Shown piece after piece: positions 7,438 through 15,879 of a stretch of 64,000 nt of DNA. The DNA is from Sutcliffiella horikoshii. GTDB lineage: Bacteria > Bacillota > Bacilli > Bacillales > Bacillaceae_I. The notes below the pieces were generated by a model. That model did no database searches, was not told the DNA's origin, and was given only the letters and a program-made list of their open reading frames with translations. The stretch lies in the NCBI GenBank assembly GCA_001636495.1, contig KV440964.1:2806666-2870665 (forward strand), in the 5' to 3' direction. How positions within the stretch are numbered: position 1 is the first letter of the stretch; the number at the start of each line of letters is the position of its first letter. The position numbers and the translations under genes were made by a program.

Positions 7438-8280
7438 TTACTGTAAAACCAATTCTCTCTCTTTTTCCGCACTAATCTCCTTCGAACGTTCTGCTGCACC
7501 TTTTATGGCAGCTGAAATGGCTTTTCCGCCACCATTGTCACTTAAAGCTTCCAATCCTGCGGCAGTGGTGCCGTTTGGTGATGTCACTTTTTTTCGAAGT
7601 GAAGCCGGTTCTGCATTCTTTGTCTGCATCATTTTTGCTGCTCCTAGTATCGTCTGAGCGACTACATCTCGGGTAACCTCTTCATCCAACCCTGCTTCTT
7701 TTGCGGTTTTCTCCATATGCTCCATCAAATAGTAGAAATACGCCGGGCCGCTTCCTGCCACTCCAGTGAAAACGTCCATTTGCTCTTCTTCAATGGAATA
7801 CACTTTACCGATTGTCTCTAAAATCACCTTTGTATCTACAATGTGATCCATCGCAACGTGCTTGCCAGCAGAAATGGCTGTAGCGGACTCGCCAATCATG
7901 CTTGACGTGTTAGGCATCACGCGAATAACAGGCTGACCTGGATTTAATCCCTCTTCCATATAGCTTGTGGATACGCCTGCTAATACGGATAGCAATAATT
8001 GTGATGGTTTCAGTTGATCTTTTAATGAAGCTAATGCAATTTCTATATCTTTCGGTTTCATGGCCAAAACAATGATATCCAATTCTTCCATGTTCAAATC
8101 CTGTTTCATGATGCCACGAACACCGTATTTGTTCTCAAGTTCAATTAATCTGTCGATATTTGATCTGTTGCTTACTACTACATTATTGGCAGGTAAGATT
8201 TCACTTGCTACAATTCCTGAAATCATTGCTTCAGCCATCGATCCTGCTCCGATAAATCCAATCACTTTGTCTCTAAGCAT
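7438..8280 (-). CDS. proC: Pyrroline-5-carboxylate reductase
   Basis: This 280-residue enzyme reduces 1-pyrroline-5-carboxylate to proline, the last step of proline synthesis. The N-terminal Rossmann motif is IGFIGAGSMAEAMISGI, and the mid-protein strand is IIVLAMKPKDIE. The C-terminal signature GVAGSGPAYFYYLME and the conserved TSPNGTTAAGLEAL loop are intact. It leads the proC-proB-proA operon. B. subtilis keeps several reductases apart from proBA, so the compact three-gene operon here differs from that model. Confidence 0.93.
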   Translation of the reverse strand: MLRDKVIGFIGAGSMAEAMISGIVASEILPANNVVVSNRSNIDRLIELENKYGVRGIMKQDLNMEELDIIVLAMKPKDIEIALASLKDQLKPSQLLLSVLAGVSTSYMEEGLNPGQPVIRVMPNTSSMIGESATAISAGKHVAMDHIVDTKVILETIGKVYSIEEEQMDVFTGVAGSGPAYFYYLMEHMEKTAKEAGLDEEVTRDVVAQTILGAAKMMQTKNAEPASLRKKVTSPNGTTAAGLEALSDNGGGKAISAAIKGAAERSKEISAEKERELVLQ

Positions 8281-8320
8281 CTAATCGCTCCCGTCTGTCC
8301 GTTCGTTTTTAACAACGTTT

Positions 8321-8351
8321 ATAATACTAACATGTAGGGGATGTATATCAA
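8321..8351 (-). promoter_or_regulatory. proC: Putative promoter of proC-proB-proA
   Basis: On the minus strand TTGATA (8346-8351) precedes an overlapping TAGTAT/TATTAT element (8321-8330) by 16-19 bases, about 40 bases upstream of the proC start. The 8281-8540 stretch otherwise holds no convincing gene, T-box or riboswitch. Confidence 0.45.
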
Positions 8352-8540
8352 GGGTGTTCGGGCAATTAGTTCGCATGGTAGCCAGATAGTGAGTGTAAAC
8401 GCTACCAATAATATCGACCTCCGTTTAATTTCGGTAGAAGCGGAATAATCGCTGAATATGAAGAAATACGACGGAATATGATGGAGGATAATTATGGTAA
8501 ACGTTTATAAATCCTACTGCAGACATGATTTTGAGGCATA

Positions 8541-8576
8541 AAAAAACAGTGCACCGAAAAAAATCGGCACACTGAT
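8541..8576 (-). terminator. Terminator of the MoxR-DUF58 operon
   Basis: An 11-bp stem (CAGTGTGCCGA with TCGGTGCACTG, two wobble pairs) closed by a T-rich loop is followed by GTTTTTTAT on the minus strand, 10 bases past the stop of the last gene. Confidence 0.85.
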
Positions 8577-8585
8577 TAATCTTTA

Positions 8586-9794
8586 TTAACTCGCTTTCTT
8601 CCACTGCTTCATCACTTTGCGGATTTCTTCCGCCATTGCTCTGCAGGTTTCCACTTCTTTGTCTGTTAGCTTCATTTCCCCATACCGCACTTTGGCATAC
8701 AGTTTCATAAAACTCTCATTAAAAGTGGTTTCTCGTTGTAGCCATTCTTCTAATGTTTCATTAGGAAGCCGTCCCCTTTTTTTCTTGATAGCCAGCTGCT
8801 CTAGATCAAACATCAACCTTCTTACTTCATCTTCAGGCGGCTTTTGTTTTCTTCTGCCACTAAAGAACCCTCCGCTCATTTTGGTCATAGTGGAAGTAAA
8901 CTCCTGTTCAGAGGGAAGCTCACGCTGTTTTTTGGTGACTTTCTTCTTGTTTAATAGGAAGTAGAGAATGGTTAGGAAGAGGATCACCCCTAATGCTATT
9001 GCAATAGGATTATCCAGCAGGCTTTCCGAAGGTGTTACTAACTCCGCCGTTTCCTCTTCATTTTCCTCCCCTATCTCAACCGTACTTTCTTCTTGTGAAC
9101 CTTGGCTTTTTATGGACCAATCATGTAATCCCATAAGGAAAAATATTGGTCTTGCCAATATATTGAACACGACACTTACACCTTGTCCGAATAATGATAG
9201 CCCTGCTGTAACCATGAATTTCCCCACGGTTGCAAAAAGGGCAGAAACAGCAATTATTGAAACAAAAACTGTAGCAGTTGCCCCTACCACCATTTTCTGC
9301 ATGTAACGGTTCCCTTTTAAATTCAATATAGCCGTCCCGCTATATAAGAGAATTACCAGGGCCAGCTGTCCCCCAAAGAGGATCATCAGTGTCATTCCGT
9401 GAGGATAGTCGACCAATATACCTGCACCATATACAAAAGGCATCCAAATGAAAGATATAATCAACAAAGCAAAAGTGGACAGTGCCCTTTCCTCTATAAA
9501 GTACATAAATGCCCGGAAACTAATAAAAATACCGATGATGATGGAAAGCGCAAGGCTATATGATGTTAAATAGGTAAAAACCGCAAGTACAGGCGCAACA
9601 AGCATTATCGCAACATAACTTTTAGGCAGTTTATCATATAAAAAACCAAAAATGGCAATTGCGAATCCAAACGGTAGTAATATCCCTACCATAGAAGGAA
9701 GATTTCCTGAATCCAAGTACATAAGCAAGATAAAGAAATAAAAAATATTCAACTCAAGCAATAGATGAATGCTGTTTCTCCACAGATTACCCAT
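8586..9794 (-). CDS. Multi-pass membrane protein with C-terminal DUF4129-like tail
   Basis: A 402-residue protein with about seven hydrophobic segments in the first 225 residues, an acidic loop (EEENEEE-like, about 230-260), another membrane helix (about 265-285), then a soluble basic tail. That tail (RLMFDLEQLAIKKKRGR followed by ETLEEWLQR) resembles the DUF4129 tail found in membrane transglutaminase-like proteins. The transglutaminase core normally present in the third gene of such operons (YebA in B. subtilis) is not visible. The start overlaps the upstream DUF58 gene by 8 bases, so the two are translationally coupled. The function is unknown. Confidence 0.65.
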   Translation of the reverse strand: MGNLWRNSIHLLLELNIFYFFILLMYLDSGNLPSMVGILLPFGFAIAIFGFLYDKLPKSYVAIMLVAPVLAVFTYLTSYSLALSIIIGIFISFRAFMYFIEERALSTFALLIISFIWMPFVYGAGILVDYPHGMTLMILFGGQLALVILLYSGTAILNLKGNRYMQKMVVGATATVFVSIIAVSALFATVGKFMVTAGLSLFGQGVSVVFNILARPIFFLMGLHDWSIKSQGSQEESTVEIGEENEEETAELVTPSESLLDNPIAIALGVILFLTILYFLLNKKKVTKKQRELPSEQEFTSTMTKMSGGFFSGRRKQKPPEDEVRRLMFDLEQLAIKKKRGRLPNETLEEWLQRETTFNESFMKLYAKVRYGEMKLTDKEVETCRAMAEEIRKVMKQWKKAS

Positions 9795-10959
9795 TTACTG
9801 CCTCCTTTCTTGCTACAGTACGCCAAATTCTTAATGTACACTGAGAATCCATTACATCAAGCTTAGTTACAGTCGCGGAAGGAGGCATTTGCCAACCTCT
9901 CAAACGTTCTTCCTCCCCACAAAGTATGACATATGGGGAATTTAATGCATGTTGAAAGGTTATTCTTTCGAAAGTAGGCATACCAATCGACACACTATTA
10001 CCTTGCAACCTTGCCAATATGGTCAACGCGGATTGAAGATGCCGTTTCCCTTCCCCATATGGAAGTTCGAAATAACTTGGGGTTCCAACCCTTTTAATAT
10101 TCACCAATAATGAAAATGGAATATTGAATTTTGTCGCATGATGCAATAGATAAGTTATCCCTTTGATCCTCTCTTCCATATTTCCTGATCGAATATCAAA
10201 AACAATCAACCATGAGTACTGGGAAGTTTTCTCGTGGACTTTTGTCTGCAGATTACTTACCCTTGCTGATGCTTTCCAATGTATTCTATTGAAGGCATCT
10301 CCATCTGCATAATCTCTAGTTCCTATGATGGTACTCGCATCTTCAAAAAGGGAAGAACGAGTCGGATAAGTGCCTTGATTCTTCGGCAAGATCCTCTCTA
10401 ATCCTGTGACAGGCAATTGCTCAGAGTAGACTAGTGCTTCAAACTTGGTTAAATCGTTTTTCTGTAGGTACACCTTGCCAAAATCAATAAAATGGGAGAT
10501 TTGAATTTCAATATGATGCAATTTTGCTACTCCTCTTTCTTTGGCAGTAAAAGGAATTTCCAATACTGTTTCGCTCCTGCTCATTAAAGAAAAAGGTAAA
10601 TGAAGCTGGCTGATCCTTGTTCTTCTGTCTCCATTTTGAAACTCAATGTTATTGTCGGCTACAAGTTGAATTCGTCCTGAAAAGATCGGTATCCACGAAG
10701 GTTGTTCTATCTTCAATTTTATGACTCCTGTTTCACCAGGGAACAGTTTCACTTGACCGTCCACGATTGTAACCCGCAACTCCTTACCGACCTTATCCAA
10801 ATAATAATAGGAAACGATAAAATATATTAAATACAAACTCCCCATAAAGAAAAGAATGGGATGCCCTGTGAAAAAACCAATTGCAATAATTACAAATGCA
10901 CATACACGAAAGTAAATATGATGGGTCAAATTATCTACTTGTTGGTTCCACTTAGTCAT
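9787..10959 (-). CDS. DUF58 domain protein (YeaD-like)
   Basis: A 390-residue protein with two N-terminal hydrophobic segments (about residues 15-50), a beta-rich middle, and the DUF58 signature GTRDYADGDAFNRIHWKASAR (about 210-230), followed by a VWA-like region. DUF58 proteins are almost always paired with MoxR ATPases and are thought to work with them in assembly or maturation of envelope proteins. It lies 2 bases after the MoxR gene and overlaps the next membrane gene. The partner arrangement supports a shared complex; the client is unknown. Confidence 0.85.
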   Translation of the reverse strand: MTKWNQQVDNLTHHIYFRVCAFVIIAIGFFTGHPILFFMGSLYLIYFIVSYYYLDKVGKELRVTIVDGQVKLFPGETGVIKLKIEQPSWIPIFSGRIQLVADNNIEFQNGDRRTRISQLHLPFSLMSRSETVLEIPFTAKERGVAKLHHIEIQISHFIDFGKVYLQKNDLTKFEALVYSEQLPVTGLERILPKNQGTYPTRSSLFEDASTIIGTRDYADGDAFNRIHWKASARVSNLQTKVHEKTSQYSWLIVFDIRSGNMEERIKGITYLLHHATKFNIPFSLLVNIKRVGTPSYFELPYGEGKRHLQSALTILARLQGNSVSIGMPTFERITFQHALNSPYVILCGEEERLRGWQMPPSATVTKLDVMDSQCTLRIWRTVARKEAVNG

Positions 10960-10961
10960 TC

Positions 10962-11897
10962 CTAAATTGTCGCCTCCACAGGCACAACGACCCTTGCCAG
11001 CACTTCTTTGATAATTTGTTTATTTGTCTTCTTAAGGGAACCTTCCATGGTAAGCACCAAGCGATGACTAAGTACATAAGGTCCCATTTTCTTCACGTCC
11101 TCAGGTGTTACATACTCTCTGCCCTGGACGAATGCTGCTCCTTGTGCTGCACGCATCAGCGCCAATGTCCCACGCGGGCTGGCCCCAAGCTCTATTTCTT
11201 CATGATTCCTGGTCATATGTATAATTTCTAGTATGTAGTCCTCCACAACGGAAGAAACCTTCACCTGCTTGACCTGCTCTTGTAGTTCCAAAATTTCCTC
11301 TTTTGTAAAGAAAGAAGTCATCTGCTTGATTGGCTCGTCCAATCGATATTTGTTCATGATTTCTTTCTCTTCCTCCATTGTTGGATAGCCTAAGTCGATT
11401 TGAATGAAAAATCGATCCATCTGTGCTTCCGGCAACGGGAAAGTCCCTTGCTGCGATTCGATTGGATTCTGGGTAGCCAACACCATAAATGGGCCTGGTA
11501 TCGGTAACGTTTCCCCGTCAATCGTAACCTGGCGCTCCTCCATCACTTCAAGCAAACTTGATTGTGTTCTAGGGGTGGCACGGTTGATCTCGTCTGCTAA
11601 GAGAATATTTGTCATGATTGGACCTGGTCTCAGTTCAAAATTTTGTTCCTTTGGATTAAAAAATTGAATTCCAGTAACATCACTCGGAAGAACATCAGGT
11701 GTGAACTGAATCCGTTTAAAACTGGCGTCCATCGTCTTCGCAAAACTTTTTGCGAGCATCGTTTTACCTGTCCCCGGAACACTCTCTAGTAGGACATGCC
11801 CTTTATTCAGTAAGGAAATGAATAATAACTCAACTACGTCATCTTTCCCAATTATTACATTAGACATTTCATTTTTTAACTGTTGTACCTGCTTCAC
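10962..11897 (-). CDS. MoxR family AAA+ ATPase
   Basis: A 311-residue AAA+ ATPase of the MoxR type, related to YeaC of B. subtilis. Walker A is ESVPGTGKTMLAKSF, Walker B is NILLADEINRATPRTQSSLLEVMEE, and sensor 1 is MVLATQNPIESQG-like. The C-terminal lid carries GASPRGTLALMRAAQGAA. MoxR proteins act as chaperones that activate or assemble client complexes, usually with a DUF58/VWA protein. The start is a GTG at 11897, eight bases after AGGGGG; a TTG two codons earlier is too close. It is the first gene of the three-gene operon. Confidence 0.9.
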   Translation of the reverse strand: MKQVQQLKNEMSNVIIGKDDVVELLFISLLNKGHVLLESVPGTGKTMLAKSFAKTMDASFKRIQFTPDVLPSDVTGIQFFNPKEQNFELRPGPIMTNILLADEINRATPRTQSSLLEVMEERQVTIDGETLPIPGPFMVLATQNPIESQQGTFPLPEAQMDRFFIQIDLGYPTMEEEKEIMNKYRLDEPIKQMTSFFTKEEILELQEQVKQVKVSSVVEDYILEIIHMTRNHEEIELGASPRGTLALMRAAQGAAFVQGREYVTPEDVKKMGPYVLSHRLVLTMEGSLKKTNKQIIKEVLARVVVPVEATI

Positions 11898-12004
11898 GAA
11901 CAAGACCCCCTATTGTTTTCTTTCTATTTAGAATTATTCTACCATTATATCACTAGCAAAAATAGACATTTTTTTGAATTTTTGTCGTTTGGAAGCAGTC
12001 CTCA

Positions 12005-12041
12005 TAAAAAAACTCCTAAAATGAAAATTTCATTTTAGGAG
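12005..12041 (-). terminator. Terminator of the DnaI/DnaC-like ATPase gene
   Basis: A perfect 14-bp stem (CTCCTAAAATGAAA and its complement) is followed by TTTTTTTAT on the minus strand, nine bases past the stop codon. Confidence 0.9.
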
Positions 12042-12049
12042 CGCCTATA

Positions 12050-12841
12050 TTAGTCTTTATACATCGTCAAATCCTTTGTTCGAAAACTTTCAGGTGTTAC
12101 TATCGAGATCAGCTGGTTCTGGCTCATCTTATTTTTGATTCTGTCTGCAATCCGTTCGCCGTAACGCTTCGTCAGGTCTCCTGGATGAATATTGGAGGTG
12201 AAGACGATACTCTTACCTTGCCTTTGGTTCAAGATGGAATAAATTGTCTGATCCACCCACTCACTGACCCTCTCCACACCAAGGTCATCCAGAATTAGAA
12301 CATCTACTTCCTCTATGGCTTTCATAAACTTGCTTTCCGAATACCCTGAATCGTTGTCCCAGGACGCGACAATCGTATCCATCAGTTTGGGAACATCAAA
12401 GAACATAGCTGTGATGTTGTTATCCTTGAAATATCTGTACAATCCAACTGCAAGATGTGTTTTCCCCCTACCTGTTCGGCCAAAGTAATAGAGGTTCTCT
12501 CTTCCTGTAAACTGATCAAAAAAATCGATGGTGCTTGCCAATGCCTCCCCTTGACTTGAATACTCCACCTTAAAGTTTTCCAGTGTTGCATCCTCCAACT
12601 CTCTTGGGATAATGCAGAACTGCTCGAAGTACTTATGCTTTCTGCGTTTTTCCGCCTGCATCGTTTCAGCAGCCAGGCGACAGTCACATTCATTTTCAAA
12701 CTCCTGCCATTGTCCTTTATTCTCACCGCCGATAATTTGCATGCGAACGCGTTTTACTTCTCTATTACATTTAGGGCAGACTCTTTGGGACAATACCTCG
12801 GTTTTCCCCATGCTGCCGATAACAGCTCCAATTTTTTTCAT
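12050..12841 (-). CDS. DnaC/DnaI-like ATP-binding protein (helicase-loader family), orphan
   Basis: A 263-residue AAA+ ATPase of the DnaC/IstB type. A Cys cluster (CPKC near residue 22 and CDC near 53) suggests an N-terminal zinc site, as in DnaI-type loaders. Walker A is GRTGRGKTHLAVGLY, Walker B is VLILDDLGVE, and the arginine-rich sensor region is YGERIADRIK. Such proteins load replicative helicase or serve transposases and phages. No transposase or phage replication gene adjoins it. The start is an ATG at 12841, five bases after GGAGGTGG; an upstream TTG lies before that site. It may be a domesticated phage gene or an extra loader. Confidence 0.7.
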   Translation of the reverse strand: MKKIGAVIGSMGKTEVLSQRVCPKCNREVKRVRMQIIGGENKGQWQEFENECDCRLAAETMQAEKRRKHKYFEQFCIIPRELEDATLENFKVEYSSQGEALASTIDFFDQFTGRENLYYFGRTGRGKTHLAVGLYRYFKDNNITAMFFDVPKLMDTIVASWDNDSGYSESKFMKAIEEVDVLILDDLGVERVSEWVDQTIYSILNQRQGKSIVFTSNIHPGDLTKRYGERIADRIKNKMSQNQLISIVTPESFRTKDLTMYKD

Positions 12842-12973
12842 CAACGCCACCTCCGTCAAAACTTTGTCATTTTTTCTATATGAATTGGGTTGGATTTTTC
12901 ATTTACTAGTGCAATTATAATAGTTTCGGTTATAATAATACAAGAATGTTAACGAGTTCGGAGGGAAAAGAAC

Positions 12974-13399
12974 ATGTTAACCGGATGGTTTTTATGGTTA
13001 ATTTTATTTTGGGTTGTCACAATGGTCGGCTTATTGGCCATCGGTGGATTCTTTATGTTTCGTAAATTTCTTAAAAGGCTTCCTAAAGAAGATGGAAAAT
13101 CCGAGTTGGATTGGCAGGATTTCTACCTGAAAGAAACCCGTCATCTATGGCCGGAAGATCTTAAACTGTTGTTAGAGGAGCTTGTTTCACCCGTACCGGA
13201 ACTGTTCCGTGACATTGCTAGACAGAAGATAGCAGGCAAAATCGGCGAAATAGCCTACAAGGAAAAAGCGAACGAAATAACGAGAGAACATGTCATTCGC
13301 GGCTATATCCTGGCCACGCCGAAACGAGATCATAAGTTTCTAATAAAAAAACTGGAACACCTCAATATTGATCGCGCACCATATCAACATTTATTTTAA
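12974..13399 (+). CDS. yneK: DUF2621 family membrane-anchored protein YneK
   Basis: A 141-residue protein with one N-terminal transmembrane segment (about residues 5-27) and a soluble alpha-helical domain that includes WPEDLKLLLEELVSPVPELF. It matches B. subtilis YneK (DUF2621) in length and position: ccdA, yneI, yneJ and yneK stand together in both. A GGAGGG ribosome binding site precedes the ATG. The function is unknown. Its stop codon lies inside the 7-base target duplication of the insertion element that follows. Confidence 0.8.
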   Translation: MLTGWFLWLILFWVVTMVGLLAIGGFFMFRKFLKRLPKEDGKSELDWQDFYLKETRHLWPEDLKLLLEELVSPVPELFRDIARQKIAGKIGEIAYKEKANEITREHVIRGYILATPKRDHKFLIKKLEHLNIDRAPYQHLF

Positions 13400-13403
13400 T
13401 GAA

Positions 13404-13587
13404 AAGCTTTGTTAAAGTTAGTTGTTGATTACGACCTGTTTCTAGCTGGTGATTGGAGCAAAAGGCGTAGACTCCAGCGGGAGAGCAGCGACAATCTTGA
13501 GACCCGCAAGTGTTACGAGGAGGCTCAAGGTCGCCCCGCGGAAAGCGAAGCCTGTTGCGGAAATCAACAGCGACGTTTAACAGAGTC
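13404..13587 (+). mobile_element. Non-coding insertion element, family A, copy 1 (MITE-like)
   Basis: A 184-base element bounded by a perfect 7-base duplication (TAATGAA at 13397-13403 and 13588-13594). Imperfect terminal inverted repeats (AAGCTTTGTTAAA against GACTCTGTTAAA) are followed inward by GTTGAT/ATCAAC. Its core contains CTTGAGACC and GAGGAGGCTCAAGG arms that pair. A nearly identical full-length copy lies at 61509-61691, with related shorter copies at 42664-42833, 42900-43023 and 53220-53347. It encodes no transposase; an ORF across it is accidental. Confidence 0.8.
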
Positions 13588-13592
13588 TAATG

Positions 13593-13625
13593 AAAAAACC
13601 TCGGTTTGGTTATACCGAGGTTTTT
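13593..13625. terminator. Bidirectional terminator between yneK/element and ccdC
   Basis: AAAAACCTCGGT pairs with ACCGAGGTTTTT around an 8-base loop, with T runs on both strands. The ccdC stop codon (13610) lies in the loop. Confidence 0.85.
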
Positions 13626-14104
13626 ATCGTTGGTGGAATGGATCCACTCTCTAACTTCTTGTATTTAATATACATTGCAATTCTCCACGGCACGATCATG
13701 CCGAAAGCAAGCAACCAGAACATTCCGGTGAGCTCCCCAATATCAATCTGTGTACTCAGTACAAGCTTCAAAACAACCCTTATAGCTAATAACCCAAGTA
13801 AGATAAACACAAACGCCTTCGAACGTTTTAAGTAAATGTCATTATCCTTCATTTCGAATTTGGATGTTTTTATCAAGAAAATCGAAAATATCGCTCCAAC
13901 ACTTAATGCTTCTAAAACCTGTAACGATGATACTCGGAATTCAGGAAATAGGAACATAAGTGCACCTGTACTCATGAAAATGGGAGGCAATACAATTTTT
14001 TTCACTGATGAAGGTTTCTTGGCAGCTTTCATTCTGATAAACAAGACCAGAAGTGCCATACATACTGCGAAAATCGTAGATAGTACTGTATACACGTTAA
14101 TCAT
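13610..14104 (-). CDS. ccdC: CcdC family membrane protein (YneJ)
   Basis: A 164-residue protein with four to five hydrophobic segments (about residues 5-23, 37-55, 62-80, 95-115 and 125-148). It matches YneJ/CcdC, a membrane protein first linked to cytochrome c synthesis in B. subtilis by its position next to ccdA and yneI. Its loss in B. subtilis is reported not to block cytochrome c maturation, so the role is unsettled. The ATG at 14104 is directly abutted by GAGG; a GTG at 14095 has better spacing and may be the real start. Confidence 0.8.
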   Translation of the reverse strand: MINVYTVLSTIFAVCMALLVLFIRMKAAKKPSSVKKIVLPPIFMSTGALMFLFPEFRVSSLQVLEALSVGAIFSIFLIKTSKFEMKDNDIYLKRSKAFVFILLGLLAIRVVLKLVLSTQIDIGELTGMFWLLAFGMIVPWRIAMYIKYKKLESGSIPPTIKTSV

Positions 14105-14229
14105 CCTCTGTATTCACAACTTTTAACCTCTTACTATTATACCGAAAAAGAGAAATATTAAAAGTCATATCTACGTTTTTCGCAACTCAACAACCCCTGT
14201 AGTAAGTGCATGAAACTCCCCCAATTAAA

Positions 14230-14269
14230 ATAAACTACCATCTACCTTATTTTAAAGTAGATGATAGTT
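14230..14269 (-). terminator. Terminator of yneI
   Basis: AACTATCATCTAC pairs with GTAGATGGTAGTT around an 11-base loop, followed by TATTTTAATT on the minus strand, just past the yneI stop. Confidence 0.75.
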
Positions 14270-14276
14270 CATCTTG

Positions 14277-14636
14277 TTATCCCAAGACTCTTTTAACTGC
14301 CTCAAGAACCCTATTTTCATCAAAAGGTTTTACAATGAAATCCTTGGCACCTGCTTCAATGGCTTCCACAATCAAACGCTGCTGTCCCATGGCAGAGCAC
14401 ATGATTATTTTGGCTTTCGGAAAATTTTTCACTATTTCACGAACAGCTTCAATACCGTTCATTTCAGGCATCGTTATATCCATCGTCACAAGATCAGGCT
14501 GGTGATCTCGATAAAGTGAAACCGCATCTTTCCCATTCTCTGCTTCACCGATAACAGTGTGGTTAGATTTAGTTAAAATGTTTCCAATTGTTAGCCTCAT
14601 AAACTTTGCATCATCCACTACTAAAACGTTAGCCAC
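14277..14636 (-). CDS. yneI: CheY-like single-domain response regulator (YneI/CcdB)
   Basis: A 119-residue receiver domain without output domain. The acidic pair is in VLVVDDAKF (residues 4-12), the phospho-acceptor aspartate in DLVTMDITMP (about residue 53), the switch residue is a serine in IIMCSAMG, and the conserved lysine is in FIVKPF. It corresponds to YneI (CcdB) of B. subtilis, encoded between ccdA and ccdC. No histidine kinase adjoins it, so its phosphodonor is not visible here. It lies about 105 bases downstream of ccdA. Confidence 0.88.
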   Translation of the reverse strand: MANVLVVDDAKFMRLTIGNILTKSNHTVIGEAENGKDAVSLYRDHQPDLVTMDITMPEMNGIEAVREIVKNFPKAKIIMCSAMGQQRLIVEAIEAGAKDFIVKPFDENRVLEAVKRVLG

Positions 14637-14741
14637 CGCAGAGTCCTCCTTATGTCCTATAAAAAAGTTTTAATTTTCTTTTATTCCCAATTTTAACTTT
14701 ACTCTTTTCAGACATAAGAATCAACTAAAATATCACACAAT

Positions 14742-15452
14742 TTAAAATCCTGTAAATCCTCCGGTAATTGCCGTCAGCCACACAATTATTTTTGTCAGCC
14801 AATCGAAGAATAACAATATCCCCATAAAGATCATGCTATATCCTCCGACTTTCATGATTAGTACATGATTGCGTCTGATCCAAGACAGTTTTCCAATGAA
14901 GAAAGAGAGGATAAAGAATGGTATCGCAAATCCAAGCACGTAAGCCGTCATGTATAATACGCCTGAACCAGGATTTGCTGCCGCCAAGGCCATTACAGAT
15001 ACAAGTATTGGGCCGGTACAAGGTGTCCATCCTGCCGCAAAAGCCATTCCAATCAACACCGTACCGATATATCCAGTCGGTCTATTCTTGAACGTGAGCT
15101 TTTTATCTGTCATCAAGAATTTAGGCTGAAATACTCCAAGTATGACAAGTCCAAAAAAGATGATCAGAATCGCCCCGATCTGGCGAATCAAATCATTGTA
15201 TTGAACAAAGAATTGGCCCAAAAATGATGCACTAAAGCCTAACCAGATAAATATGATGGAAAAGCCCAATAAGAAAAACACTGTATGTAAAATACTTCTG
15301 CTACGAAACATACCTTTCTCATCTTTCAGTTCTCCTACCGATACACCGGTAATATAGGAAAGAAATGCAGGATATATTGGTAGCGTACAAGGGGAGATAA
15401 ACGATAAGAATCCCGCTCCAAACGCCAAAAACAGCGTAACATCTGCAGACAT
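14742..15452 (-). CDS. ccdA: Cytochrome c biogenesis thiol-transport protein CcdA
   Basis: CcdA carries reducing equivalents from cytoplasmic thioredoxin across the membrane to extracytoplasmic thioredoxins. These keep apocytochrome c (and spore-cortex enzymes) reduced. The 236-residue protein has six membrane segments and the two active cysteines in [14 protein letters not shown] and [13 protein letters not shown] start at the ATG at 15452, ten bases after AGGAG; the TTG seven codons upstream overlaps that site. It is followed by yneI and ccdC as in B. subtilis. Confidence 0.93.
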   Translation of the reverse strand: MSADVTLFLAFGAGFLSFISPCTLPIYPAFLSYITGVSVGELKDEKGMFRSRSILHTVFFLLGFSIIFIWLGFSASFLGQFFVQYNDLIRQIGAILIIFFGLVILGVFQPKFLMTDKKLTFKNRPTGYIGTVLIGMAFAAGWTPCTGPILVSVMALAAANPGSGVLYMTAYVLGFAIPFFILSFFIGKLSWIRRNHVLIMKVGGYSMIFMGILLFFDWLTKIIVWLTAITGGFTGF

Positions 15453-15614
15453 AGTATCACTACTCCTATTCAATTATAATTAATATACTAACAGAAAACG
15501 TTTGAGAACAAACCCCCACTTTATAATAATCTATGACGAAACCGTGACAGTATTGCCTAGTTATTTTTCACTAGTTTAACAATTATTAAAGTCCCATTAA
15601 CTTGCATTTTTCCT

Positions 15615-15643
15615 TTGTATTGCCTCCTAAATTCTAGTATAAT
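15615..15643 (+). promoter_or_regulatory. Promoter of the spo0E-like gene
   Basis: TTGTAT (15615-15620) and a perfect TATAAT (15638-15643) are 17 bases apart, 37 bases upstream of the spo0E-like start. Confidence 0.65.
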
Positions 15644-15679
15644 GATGTTACGAATTGGAAGAAGGAAGGATACTCAACA

Positions 15680-15841
15680 TTGGCTACTAAACATGAACTA
15701 TTGAATCTAATTGAAAAAAAGCGATCAGAACTGATTGATATTGTCGCGAAGTACGGAATGTCCTCTTCTAAAACGTTAAAGCTTAGTCAGGAGCTGGACA
15801 CTCTTCTAAACAAGTATAACCATATCATCGTTCCTAAATAA
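15680..15841 (+). CDS. Spo0E family aspartyl-phosphate phosphatase
   Basis: A 53-residue gene starting at a TTG with GGAAGG about 10 bases upstream. The protein contains the family signature SQELDTLLNKY near the C terminus and an N-terminal helix (LIEKKRSELIDIV). Spo0E-type proteins dephosphorylate Spo0A~P and so hold back sporulation. The small helical hairpin length fits the shorter paralogues of B. subtilis (YisI, YnzD). It has its own promoter and terminator. Which paralogue it matches cannot be said. Confidence 0.88.
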   Translation: MATKHELLNLIEKKRSELIDIVAKYGMSSSKTLKLSQELDTLLNKYNHIIVPK

Positions 15842-15879
15842 TACATAGGATTTAAGTGAGCTTTTAACAGGTTTTCTGT

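Noticed and set aside
8341-8448. A 35-codon plus-strand frame starting MYIKGVRAIS
   Set aside because: The GGGG before its ATG is too close to act as a ribosome binding site, and I recognise no small spore protein in it.
8281-8540. T-box leader for the proline operon
   Set aside because: B. subtilis proBA has one, so I looked for the AGGGTGG-ACCGCG core on the minus strand; it is absent and the space to the promoter is too short.
13409-13654. An 81-codon plus-strand ORF
   Set aside because: It lies almost entirely in family A element copy 1 and runs into the terminator; similar ORFs arise in other copies, so it is a by-product of the repeat.
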